DNA of 6,853 nt from CAYXZP01 sp964469485 (GTDB lineage Bacteria; Desulfobacterota; Binatia; UBA1149; CAYXZP01): assembly GCA_964469485.1 (NCBI GenBank), contig CAYXZP010000092.1:1-6853 (forward strand), read 5' to 3'. Below are positions 1-6,495 of the stretch, one piece after another. Every line of letters starts with the position of its first letter. Position 1 is the first letter of the stretch. The notes below the pieces were generated by a model, which was given only the letters and a program-made list of their open reading frames with translations, was not told where the DNA came from and did not search any database. A program made the position numbers and the translations under genes.

Positions 1-2973
1 GACCGCGCCGGCAAAGACCTCGGCCGGCATCTGGCCGTAGCGGTCCAAGGCACCGTCGAGACGATGGGCACGCTGCTGGCCGGCCAGGACGTCGAGGCGC
101 TCTACGTGTCGCTCGAACAGCGCGACCTGCTCTGGATAGGGCTCAACTGCGCCACCGGCCCCGACTTCATGACCGACCACCTGCGCACCTTGAGCGCGCT
201 TTCGCGCTTCCCGGTCGCCTGCGTCCCGAACGCCGGGCTGCCCGACGAGGACGGAAACTACAACGAGACCCCCGAAATGTTGGCCGCCAAGCTCGCCGGC
301 TTCGCCGACAGGGGCTGGCTCAACATAGCCGGCGGATGCTGCGGCACGGTGCCGGCCCATATAAAGCTCATCGCCGGGGCCTTGGCGGACAAGTCCCCGC
401 GCGTGGCTGCCGCACCCGAACGTTCGGTCGTATCAGGCATAGAGGCCTACGAGATAACCGATGAAAAGCGTCCGGTGATCGTCGGCGAACGCACCAATGT
501 GCTCGGCAGCCGCAAGTTCAAACGGCTCATCAAAGAACAGAAGTTCGACGAGGCCGCCGAGGTGGGTCGCGCCCAGGTGCGTCGCGGGGCGGCCATCCTC
601 GACGTCTGCCTGCAGGACCCAGATGCCGACGAGATGGCCGACGTTACGGCCTTCCTCGACCTGCTGACCCGCAAAGTGAAGACCCCGATCATGATCGACA
701 CCACCGACGTGGCCGTCGTCGAAGAGGCGCTCAAGCACCTGCAGGGCAAGGCCGTCATCAACTCGATCAACCTCGAGGATGGCGAGGACAAGTTCGAGGC
801 GATCATCCCGTTGGTGCACCGCTTCGGGGCCTCGGTGGTGGTCGGCTGCATCGACGACGACCCCGAGCAGGCCCAGGCCATCACCAAGGAGCGCAAGCTC
901 GAGGTCGCCAGCCGCTCCTACGAGTTGCTGACGAACAAGTACGGCCTTTCGGGCCGCAACATCATATTCGACCCGCTGGTGTTCCCGGCCGGCACCGGCG
1001 ACGAGAACTACTCGGGCTCCGGCGTCGAGACCATCGCGGGCATAGGCTTGATCAAGGAGGCCCTTCCTGAGGCCAGCACCATTCTCGGTATATCCAACGT
1101 CTCCTTCGGGCTGCCCCAGGCCGGCCGCGAGGTGTTGAACAGCGTCTTCCTTCACCACTGCGTAAAGGCCGGGCTCGACCTGGCCATCGTCAACGCCGAG
1201 GCCCTGGCCCCCTACAGCCGCATCTCCGACGAGGAGAAGACGCTGTGCAACAACCTCATATGGTGGCGGGGTGAGGACCCCATCGCCGCCTTCGCGGCCC
1301 ACTTCGCCGGCAAGAAGGTGGGCCCCACCGAGGACGAACGCCGCAAGCTCAGTCTCGACGAGCGCCTGTCCCTTTACATAATGGAGGGCAGCCGCGACGG
1401 GCTGATCGACGACCTCGAGGATGCGCGCGGCCAGGGACGCGCCCCGCTCGAGATTATCAACGGTCCGCTGATGACCGGCATGGACGAGGTCGGACGCCGC
1501 TTCAATGCGAACGAGATGATCGTGGCCGAAGTGCTCCAATCGGCCGAGTCGATGAAGATCGCCGTCGCGCACCTCGAACAGTTCATGGAAAAGGCCGACA
1601 CCGGCGGCCGCGGGCGGATATTGTTGGCCACGGTCAAAGGGGACGTACACGACATCGGCAAGAACCTCGTCGAGATCATCCTGTCGAACAACGGCTTCGA
1701 GGTCGTCAACCTCGGGATAAAGGTCGCGCCTGAAACCCTCGCGGCCGCCTACGACGAGCACAGGCCCGACGCCATCGGACTGTCGGGGCTGCTCGTAAAG
1801 AGCGCCCAACAGATGGTCGTTACCGCGCAGGACCTCGAGGGCCGCGGCATCGGGTGCCCGATCCTCGTCGGCGGCGCGGCGCTGTCCGACCGTTACACGC
1901 GCCTTCGCATCGCCCCGCAGTACGGCGGCATGGTCGCATACGCGCCCGATGCCATGATGGGTCTCGACCTGGCCAAGCGCCTGGAAAACGAGGAGGACAG
2001 GGCGGCCCTGGCCGCCGAGCTCGAGGCCGAGGCGGCGCGCATGGCCGAGGCCGCCGGCCGGGCCGAGCAGCGCAAGGAAAAAGCCGCGACCGGGGACTTT
2101 GAAAAAGCCCGGGTCGCCGCACTTGAAGAGGTCCCGGCACCCCCCGACCTCAAGCGTCACGTCCTCGCCGACCACGACCTGAGCGAGGCCTTCGCGTGGA
2201 TCAATCCCGTGATGCTCTACAACCGCCACCTCGGCTTCAAGGGCAAGTTCGACGAGGCCATCAAGGCCGCCGACCCCAAGGCCGAGGAACTGCGGACCGC
2301 GGTTGCCCGTGTCGAGGACGAGCTGCTCGGCCGTGACGACGTCAGGGCGAGCGCCGTATATCGATTCTTTCCCGCGGCCGCCGATGGAGAGCGCCTCGCG
2401 CTGCTGGAGCCGGACTTCAAAACAGAGATCGGAGGGTTCACCTTCGGCCGCCAGCACAAGAGCGGCGGGCTTTGCCTTAGCGACTTTACGGCCCCGCGTA
2501 ACGGCGCACGACGCGACTACATAGCGATGTTCGCCACCAGCGTCGGTCCGGGCATACGCGAGCTGGCCGAGCGATGGAAGAACGAGGGCGACTACCTGCG
2601 CTCACACATCGCGCAGGCTTTGGCCATTGAAGGGGCCGAGGGAATGGCCGAGCTTTTGCACAAGAAGATACGCGAGATGTGGGGCATCAAGGACCCCCCC
2701 GAACTATCGGTCAAGGAGATCCTGCAAGCCCGTTACCGGGGCGTCCGTGTTTCCTTCGGCTACCCGGCCTGTCCGCGGCTCGAGGATCAGACCGAGTTGT
2801 TCCGCCTGCTCAAGGTCCAAGAGGCCATCGGCGTGGAACTGACCGACGGCTACATGATGGATCCAGAGTCCTCGGTGAGCGCGCTCGTGTTCCACCACCC
2901 CGAGGCCCGCTATTTCAGCCTCACGGAAGCCGACGCGGAGGCTCTCGAGAAGCGGATAGGGGAGCAAGGCTAG
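1..2973 (+). CDS. metH: Cobalamin-dependent methionine synthase (5' end cut by the window edge)
   Basis: This cytosolic enzyme moves a methyl group from 5-methyltetrahydrofolate via cobalamin to homocysteine, making methionine and tetrahydrofolate. The frame is open from base 1, so the ATG at 64 is internal and most of the homocysteine domain lies off the left edge. Numbering residues from base 1: the end of the homocysteine domain has the three zinc cysteines (Cys50 in NCATGP; Cys113-Cys114 in GGCCGT). The pterin-binding domain (about 157-415) has VGERTN, MIDTTD and INSI motifs. The helical B12 cap spans about 456-532. The B12 Rossmann domain has DVHDIG with the lower axial His550 (codon 1648-1650) and SGLLVKS. 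An Ala/Glu/Arg-rich linker (about 660-715) leads to the C-terminal reactivation domain, with the SAM-binding R-x-x-x-GYPACP signature at 2746-2775. All four modules are therefore represented and no key residue is missing. The stop is TAG at 2971. The 3' end overlaps the convergent rhomboid gene. Identification is very secure. Confidence 0.97.
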   Translation, partial: DRAGKDLGRHLAVAVQGTVETMGTLLAGQDVEALYVSLEQRDLLWIGLNCATGPDFMTDHLRTLSALSRFPVACVPNAGLPDEDGNYNETPEMLAAKLAGFADRGWLNIAGGCCGTVPAHIKLIAGALADKSPRVAAAPERSVVSGIEAYEITDEKRPVIVGERTNVLGSRKFKRLIKEQKFDEAAEVGRAQVRRGAAILDVCLQDPDADEMADVTAFLDLLTRKVKTPIMIDTTDVAVVEEALKHLQGKAVINSINLEDGEDKFEAIIPLVHRFGASVVVGCIDDDPEQAQAITKERKLEVASRSYELLTNKYGLSGRNIIFDPLVFPAGTGDENYSGSGVETIAGIGLIKEALPEASTILGISNVSFGLPQAGREVLNSVFLHHCVKAGLDLAIVNAEALAPYSRISDEEKTLCNNLIWWRGEDPIAAFAAHFAGKKVGPTEDERRKLSLDERLSLYIMEGSRDGLIDDLEDARGQGRAPLEIINGPLMTGMDEVGRRFNANEMIVAEVLQSAESMKIAVAHLEQFMEKADTGGRGRILLATVKGDVHDIGKNLVEIILSNNGFEVVNLGIKVAPETLAAAYDEHRPDAIGLSGLLVKSAQQMVVTAQDLEGRGIGCPILVGGAALSDRYTRLRIAPQYGGMVAYAPDAMMGLDLAKRLENEEDRAALAAELEAEAARMAEAAGRAEQRKEKAATGDFEKARVAALEEVPAPPDLKRHVLADHDLSEAFAWINPVMLYNRHLGFKGKFDEAIKAADPKAEELRTAVARVEDELLGRDDVRASAVYRFFPAAADGERLALLEPDFKTEIGGFTFGRQHKSGGLCLSDFTAPRNGARRDYIAMFATSVGPGIRELAERWKNEGDYLRSHIAQALAIEGAEGMAELLHKKIREMWGIKDPPELSVKEILQARYRGVRVSFGYPACPRLEDQTELFRLLKVQEAIGVELTDGYMMDPESSVSALVFHHPEARYFSLTEADAEALEKRIGEQG

Positions 2974-3802
2974 CCCCGTCGAACGGTTCCGGTTCGATCA
3001 CGCGCCCCAGCACGAAGCCGGCCAGGAGACCGCCGAGGTGTGCGACGTTGTCACGCCCGGGGCCGAAGCCGACGACCATTCCGTAAACGGCCGCCAGCGC
3101 GCCGAGTACCTGCCAGGAACGGAACCGGCTCGCCCGGCCCGGGCGCAAGGCCGAGCCGGCCAGGCCCCCGAGCAGGCCGGCTATGGCACCCGAGGCTCCG
3201 GCCTTGAGCCCGACGACCGGCGCCAGCTCGTGGCTCAGCACATTGCCGGACAGCCCGGCCACCAGGAACACCAGCACGAAGCGCGCCGGTCCCAAAGCGT
3301 GGGCCAGCGGCGGGGCGAGCAAAAGCAGGACTGCCATGTTGCCGACCAGGTGGCGGATGTCGAAGTGAACGAAGACCGCGCTCATCAGCCGCCAGTACTG
3401 GCCCTCTTCGACTAGAGCCCAACTGATGGCGCCGTGTTCGAGAAGTTTGCCGCGGCTCGGCCCGCCGTCGACCGCCAGGGAGACAAAGACCAGGACGCAG
3501 GCAAGCAACAGGAAGATCACCGCCGCCGTCCCGCGGCCGAACCACATGTCGGGCGGCGTGTCGGGACCGTCGCGGACGGCCCGGTCCTCGTTTTCGGCGC
3601 TGCCGGGCACACCATAGGGGAACTCCTCCCGGATGAGCCCGGCGGCGTGGTCAGCGTCGCCAGCGGCCACCGTCACAGCGAAGCTTCTCGCTCCCCGCTC
3701 GACGATCTCCACGTCGAGGGCCATGGCCAGCAGCAACAGCTCGACACGCTCGGCCTGCACCCTGCTCAGCCCCGACAACACCACGACCGCGTCCTTGCGC
3801 AT
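2921..3802 (-). CDS. Rhomboid family intramembrane serine protease
   Basis: Predicted 293-residue inner-membrane protease that cleaves transmembrane substrates within the bilayer using a Ser-His dyad. Residues 1-85 form a soluble cytosolic domain, possibly a small sensory or ferredoxin-like fold like the one preceding GlpG. About six hydrophobic segments follow (roughly 91-111, 150-170, 173-192, 201-219, 229-246, 251-269). The first loop carries the conserved YWR (136-138) and then the H-x4-H-x3-N pattern (His146, His151, Asn155), matching the oxyanion-hole region of GlpG. The nucleophile is Ser204 in GASGAI (codon 3191-3193) and the catalytic His is His255 in AHLGG (codon 3038-3040), so it should be active. 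The ATG at 3802 has only a weak purine-rich stretch upstream. It is divergent from bolA with 28 bp between starts, and its last 17 codons and stop run antisense into metH. The substrate is unknown; the Pro/Arg-rich tail after residue 270 looks disordered. Confidence 0.93.
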   Translation of the reverse strand: MRKDAVVVLSGLSRVQAERVELLLLAMALDVEIVERGARSFAVTVAAGDADHAAGLIREEFPYGVPGSAENEDRAVRDGPDTPPDMWFGRGTAAVIFLLLACVLVFVSLAVDGGPSRGKLLEHGAISWALVEEGQYWRLMSAVFVHFDIRHLVGNMAVLLLLAPPLAHALGPARFVLVFLVAGLSGNVLSHELAPVVGLKAGASGAIAGLLGGLAGSALRPGRASRFRSWQVLGALAAVYGMVVGFGPGRDNVAHLGGLLAGFVLGRVIEPEPFDGASLAPLSASREPPRRLP

Positions 3803-3830
3803 GGCCTGAGCCTGTCACAAGGTGGCCGGC
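3803..3830. promoter_or_regulatory. 28-bp divergent gap between the rhomboid and bolA starts
   Basis: This is the only stretch between divergently transcribed genes, so any promoters for the rhomboid gene and the bolA-led cluster must lie here or within the first codons of the opposite gene. I see no convincing -10/-35 pair. The only symmetry is the short TGT-C-ACA dyad at 3813-3819, too small to call an operator. The region is inferred to be regulatory from gene orientation alone. Confidence 0.4.
3819..3825 (+). promoter_or_regulatory. Probable ribosome binding site deciding the bolA start
   Basis: AAGGTGG lies five bases before the GTG at 3831, a normal Shine-Dalgarno spacing with one mismatch to AGGAGG. 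The in-frame GTG at 3822 falls inside this motif and so would have no usable site. This favours the GTG at 3831 as the bolA start. Confidence 0.5.
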
Positions 3831-4109
3831 GTGGAAACGTCCGCTACTGCCGACCGTATCCGGGAAGCGCTCGCCCGCGGGCTTGGTCCGGCCGACATCA
3901 AGCTTGTCGACGAAAGCGAGGAACACATCGGTCATGCCGGGGCGCGGGCCGGGGGCGGGCACTACCGCCTGCGGATCGTTTCCGAACACTTTGCGGGCAA
4001 GAGCGAGATCGAGCGCCACCGCCTCGTATACGCCGCCGTCGGCGACCTTATGGGCGCCGATATCCACGCGCTGTCGATCGAGGCGCTGACGCCGGCTGAA
4101 CAGGCCTGA
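3831..4109 (+). CDS. bolA: BolA family protein
   Basis: Small cytosolic protein of 92 residues, within the usual 80-105 range. BolA proteins pair with monothiol glutaredoxins, often sharing a [2Fe-2S] cluster, and act in iron-sulfur trafficking or stress and envelope regulation. The sequence shows the family pattern: an N-terminal helix, then the loop with His32 and His35 (HIGHAG) and a glycine stretch, the HYRLRIVS strand, and the conserved F-x-G-x5-RH-x2-V signature (Phe54 to Val67) with invariant Arg62-His63 at 4014-4019, ending in the IHAL and TP elements. The GTG at 3831 is chosen because of the ribosome site just upstream; the in-frame GTG at 3822 would add three residues. It heads a same-strand cluster, with the next gene starting one base after its TGA. 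No glutaredoxin is visible nearby. Family assignment is very secure; whether it acts in Fe-S delivery or as a transcription regulator is open. Confidence 0.93.
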   Translation: METSATADRIREALARGLGPADIKLVDESEEHIGHAGARAGGGHYRLRIVSEHFAGKSEIERHRLVYAAVGDLMGADIHALSIEALTPAEQA

Positions 4110-4110
4110 C

Positions 4111-4902
4111 TTGGCCGCCCGGTCCGCGTCCGATCTCGAGATATTCTCGGCCACCGCCTCCCTGGCCGCAGCCTCGGCCTTCCTCGGCGGCCCCCTGTTC
4201 ACACTTGCCGGCCTGGCCGCCGGACACGAGGGGAGCCTGTTCGGCCGCATCGCCGGCGCCGGCTCGCTGGGCGCCCTGTGGTTCACCTTCGTGATCGTGC
4301 CGGCGCTTCTGACCCTCTTGCTGGTAGGCTTGCCCTGCCTCGGGCGGGCGCTGCTGCGTGCCGACCGGCCTCGAGCCGGCCGGCGCGCCAAGGGGCTGCT
4401 CGTCCTCATGGTAACCGGCGCCTTGCTGGCACTGGCCGGCCAGCGCGCTTCGGCGGCCTTGGGGGCCCTCGGGCTGTTGACCGTCATGGCAGCCGGTCTG
4501 GCCGGCACCACCGCGCTGCTGGAGCGCCATGGCCGGCCGCTTGCCCGGCTCTTGCTCGTGGCCGGGTCGGCCTCGCTGGCACTGTTGGCCTGCTATGAGT
4601 TCGGCCTGGCCGGCGGTGCCGACCCGAGCGTGGCCCTGGCACCGACCTTCATGGTCACGGCGGCCTTTCTGCTCGAGAGCGGGCTTGTCGTGTGCGCAGC
4701 CCATGGGTTAGGCCGGCGCGCCGCGGGCTGGGCATGCCCGGGGTGCACCGCAGTTCTGGCGGCCTGGTACTGGGCCACGGCCCGTGACGCTTACCCAGGC
4801 CTGTTGGTGTCGGAACCGGTGGCCACGCTGGCCGTCTCGGCGGCGGTGGCGGCCCTGGCCTTCTACGGCCTGCGAAGCTCGGATATAAGTCCCGCGCCGT
4901 GA
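4111..4902 (+). CDS. Uncharacterised multi-pass membrane protein
   Basis: I do not recognise the family. The 263-residue product is dominated by Ala, Leu and Gly. It has about seven or eight hydrophobic segments, roughly at 14-37, 49-75, 94-111, 113-136, 143-165, 174-199, 206-222 and 231-252, separated by short Arg-rich loops (for example 82-94 and 138-146) that would face the cytosol. The seventh segment begins with a Cys-Pro-Gly-Cys pair (209-212), a redox- or metal-type spacing that may be chance. No transporter, sensor or enzyme motif is visible. The start is TTG at 4111, one base after the bolA stop; no later ATG or GTG gives a better full-length membrane protein, and only a weak AGG precedes it. 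Its TGA overlaps the GTG of the aminotransferase gene (4899-4902), so the two are probably translationally coupled. It is real coding sequence, judged by the tight packing and coherent membrane pattern; its function is unknown. Confidence 0.8.
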   Translation: MAARSASDLEIFSATASLAAASAFLGGPLFTLAGLAAGHEGSLFGRIAGAGSLGALWFTFVIVPALLTLLLVGLPCLGRALLRADRPRAGRRAKGLLVLMVTGALLALAGQRASAALGALGLLTVMAAGLAGTTALLERHGRPLARLLLVAGSASLALLACYEFGLAGGADPSVALAPTFMVTAAFLLESGLVVCAAHGLGRRAAGWACPGCTAVLAAWYWATARDAYPGLLVSEPVATLAVSAAVAALAFYGLRSSDISPAP

Positions 4903-6146
4903 ACGAACGACTCGCACTGAGCGAAGAGCTTTACCGCCGCGCGCTCGAGGTCATTCCCGGCGGGGTCTACGGGCACCAGAACCCCGAGCTGCTCACACGC
5001 GGCAGCCATCCGCTCTTCATCTCGCGTGCCGAGGGTTGCCGTCTCGAGGACCCCGACGGCAACAGCTACATCGATCTGCTCTGTTCCTACGGCCCGATGG
5101 TGGTCGGCTACCGCAACCCGCGGGTGGAGCAAGCGGCGGCCGCGCAACTGGCCCGTTGTGATTCGGGAAACCTACCGGCGCCGAACATGGTCGAACTGGC
5201 CGAACGTCTGGTCGCGATGACGCCCGGGGCCGACTGGGCGATGTTCGCCAAGAACGGCTCCGACGTCACGACCTGGTCCCTGGCGCTGGCGCGCGAAGCG
5301 ACCGGCCGCGACCTGGCCGTCACGGTCCGAGACACCTACCACGGCGTACACGGCTGGTGTAACAAGCAGGAAAGGGGATTCCTCGACTCCGAGCGCTCCG
5401 CCACCGCGAGCTTTGCCTGGAACGACCTCGACGAACTCGACTCGCTGTTCGCCGCCCACCCGGACCGTATCGCGGCCGTGATGGTCACGCCCTTCAGGCA
5501 CGAGGCCGGCCAACCGTCGGTCATGCCGGCGCAGGGATTCCTTCAGGGAATACGTGAACTTTGCACCCGCCACGGCGCGGTCCTGGTGGTCGACGACGTG
5601 CGGGCGGGCTTCCGCCTTCACATGGGCGGGTCGACGCAGCTGTGCAAGGTCGCCCCCGATGTCCTGCTCTACTCGAAGGCCATGGCCAACGGCTACCCCC
5701 TGGCCGCGATGCTCGGCAACAAGGCCCTTGAGAGGGCCGCATCCAGGGTTTTCGTCACCGGCACATTCTGGACACAGGCAGCCCCGATAGCCGCCGGGCT
5801 CGCGACCCTCGATGAACTCGAGGCCACCGGCGCGGTCGCTCACATGGAAAGGGTGGGGCGGCGCCTCGTCGAGGGCCTGGCCGGTCAAGCCGCCGAGGCC
5901 GGGCTCACGGTAACGGTAAGCGGACCGCCGGCCCTTCCCTTTATGACCTTCGACGATGACCGCCGGGGCTTTGCACCCGGCAGCTTCGTCCGCAGCCGCA
6001 GCTTCGCCGGCGCATGCGCCGAGGGCGGCGTGTTCCTCCACCCCTTACACAACTGGTTCCTGTCGACGGCCCACACGGAGGCCGACATCGACGAGATACT
6101 GTCGGTCACCAGAACGGCCTTCGAGACCGTGGCCGCCGGGGTTTAG
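4899..6146 (+). CDS. Class III PLP aminotransferase, glutamate-1-semialdehyde aminomutase-like
   Basis: Cytosolic PLP enzyme of 415 residues, fold type I, related to HemL and other class III aminotransferases. The N-terminal pattern (PGGV, then a DPDGN strand) is typical. The phosphate-binding loop is KNGSDVT (Gly120-Ser121-Asp122) and the ring-stacking motif is YHG (Tyr147-His148). VVDDVRAGF carries the cofactor Asp232, with Asp233 where most relatives have Glu. The Schiff-base lysine is Lys260 in YSKAMANGYP (codon 5676-5678), and a downstream GTFWTQAAPIAAG segment fits the partner-subunit phosphate contact. It is unlikely to be the tetrapyrrole enzyme HemL: the usual EPV...SGTEA signatures are replaced by TPFRHEAGQP and KNGSD, as I recall from GSAM-like enzymes in polysaccharide or secondary pathways. 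The substrate is unknown. The GTG start at 4899 lies in a GTGA overlap with the preceding gene. The TAG at 6144 is followed after 7 bp by the next gene. Confidence 0.9.
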   Translation: MNERLALSEELYRRALEVIPGGVYGHQNPELLTRGSHPLFISRAEGCRLEDPDGNSYIDLLCSYGPMVVGYRNPRVEQAAAAQLARCDSGNLPAPNMVELAERLVAMTPGADWAMFAKNGSDVTTWSLALAREATGRDLAVTVRDTYHGVHGWCNKQERGFLDSERSATASFAWNDLDELDSLFAAHPDRIAAVMVTPFRHEAGQPSVMPAQGFLQGIRELCTRHGAVLVVDDVRAGFRLHMGGSTQLCKVAPDVLLYSKAMANGYPLAAMLGNKALERAASRVFVTGTFWTQAAPIAAGLATLDELEATGAVAHMERVGRRLVEGLAGQAAEAGLTVTVSGPPALPFMTFDDDRRGFAPGSFVRSRSFAGACAEGGVFLHPLHNWFLSTAHTEADIDEILSVTRTAFETVAAGV

Positions 6147-6153
6147 GCCGCCC

Positions 6154-6495
6154 GTGGCACGCACCGCCGTTCTCACGCATTACGGGCGCAAGACCGGGCG
6201 CGCTTACGAGGTGACCATCTGGTTCGTCTCGATCGACGGGCGGCCCTGGGTTGGCAGCCAGGACCGGACGCCCGGCTGGGTGCGAAACGTAACGGCCAAC
6301 GGCAACGTCGAACTGGATACCGGCAAGGGCCCGCGAGCCTACCGGCTCAGCCCGGAGACCGGCGGACCGGACATCGAACGTTTCGAGAGGGCCGTGCTGG
6401 CCAAGTACCCATTGTCGGGCCGGCTCATCCGGTTGCTCGGCCTGTTCTCGGGCCGGACGGCCCCCTGCGCCTTCTCGGCCCGGGAACGAAACTAA
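6154..6495 (+). CDS. Small nitroreductase/deazaflavin-dependent oxidoreductase-like protein (DUF385-type)
   Basis: The 113-residue product resembles the split-barrel family of F420H2-dependent or nitroreductase-like proteins related to mycobacterial Ddn. Visible marks are the GRKTGR phosphate-binding turn (11-16), a TIWFV strand, a GSQD strand end, PGWVRNVTAN (40-49), which matches the PxWxxNLxANP signature, and then a hydrophobic C-terminal helix (83-98). The frame is open further upstream only as a shadow of the aminotransferase, so the GTG at 6154 is chosen, 7 bp after that gene's stop; the ribosome site is weak. The protein lacks the N-terminal helix found in longer relatives such as Ddn, though short members exist. 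It ends the four-gene cluster, and its TAA overlaps the stop of the convergent leuB-like gene. The cofactor could be F420, FMN or none, and the substrate is unknown. Family call is likely, function uncertain. Confidence 0.75.
   Translation: MARTAVLTHYGRKTGRAYEVTIWFVSIDGRPWVGSQDRTPGWVRNVTANGNVELDTGKGPRAYRLSPETGGPDIERFERAVLAKYPLSGRLIRLLGLFSGRTAPCAFSARERN

Noticed and set aside
1981..2090. Ala/Glu/Arg-rich stretch in metH as an inserted domain or repeat
   Set aside because: It sits at the normal linker between the B12 and reactivation domains and is of about the usual length; only its composition is skewed.
433..2457. 674-codon open frame on the minus strand opposite metH
   Set aside because: It lies wholly antisense to unambiguous metH domains, and its Val/Leu/Gly/Asp/Arg-rich product shows no domain. 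Long antisense frames are expected in GC-rich genes with strong codon bias.
2979..2997. Inverted repeat (6-bp stem, 7-base loop) just after the metH stop as a terminator
   Set aside because: The stem is short and no T-tract follows. The bases also code for the rhomboid tail, so evidence for termination is too weak.
3434..4099. 221-codon plus-strand frame spanning the rhomboid N-terminus and bolA
   Set aside because: It is antisense to the rhomboid and out of frame with bolA; its Arg-rich, low-complexity end shows it is not coding.
3651..4511. 286-codon minus-strand frame across bolA and the membrane protein gene
   Set aside because: It covers parts of three better-supported genes and gives a low-complexity Ala/Arg/Pro-rich product with no motif.
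4201..4620. Many GCCGGC/GGCCGG palindromes in the membrane protein gene as a repeat or operator array
   Set aside because: Spacing is irregular and the words follow from Ala-Gly codons at high GC; the same words occur throughout the window.
5172..6041. 289-codon minus-strand frame opposite the aminotransferase
   Set aside because: It is antisense to the PLP core motifs, has no domain signature and has the composition of a shadow frame.
5956..6153. Upstream extension of the DUF385-type gene to the ATG at 5956
   Set aside because: The extension overlaps the conserved end of the aminotransferase and gives Ser/Pro/Arg-rich sequence with no similarity to the family N-terminus.
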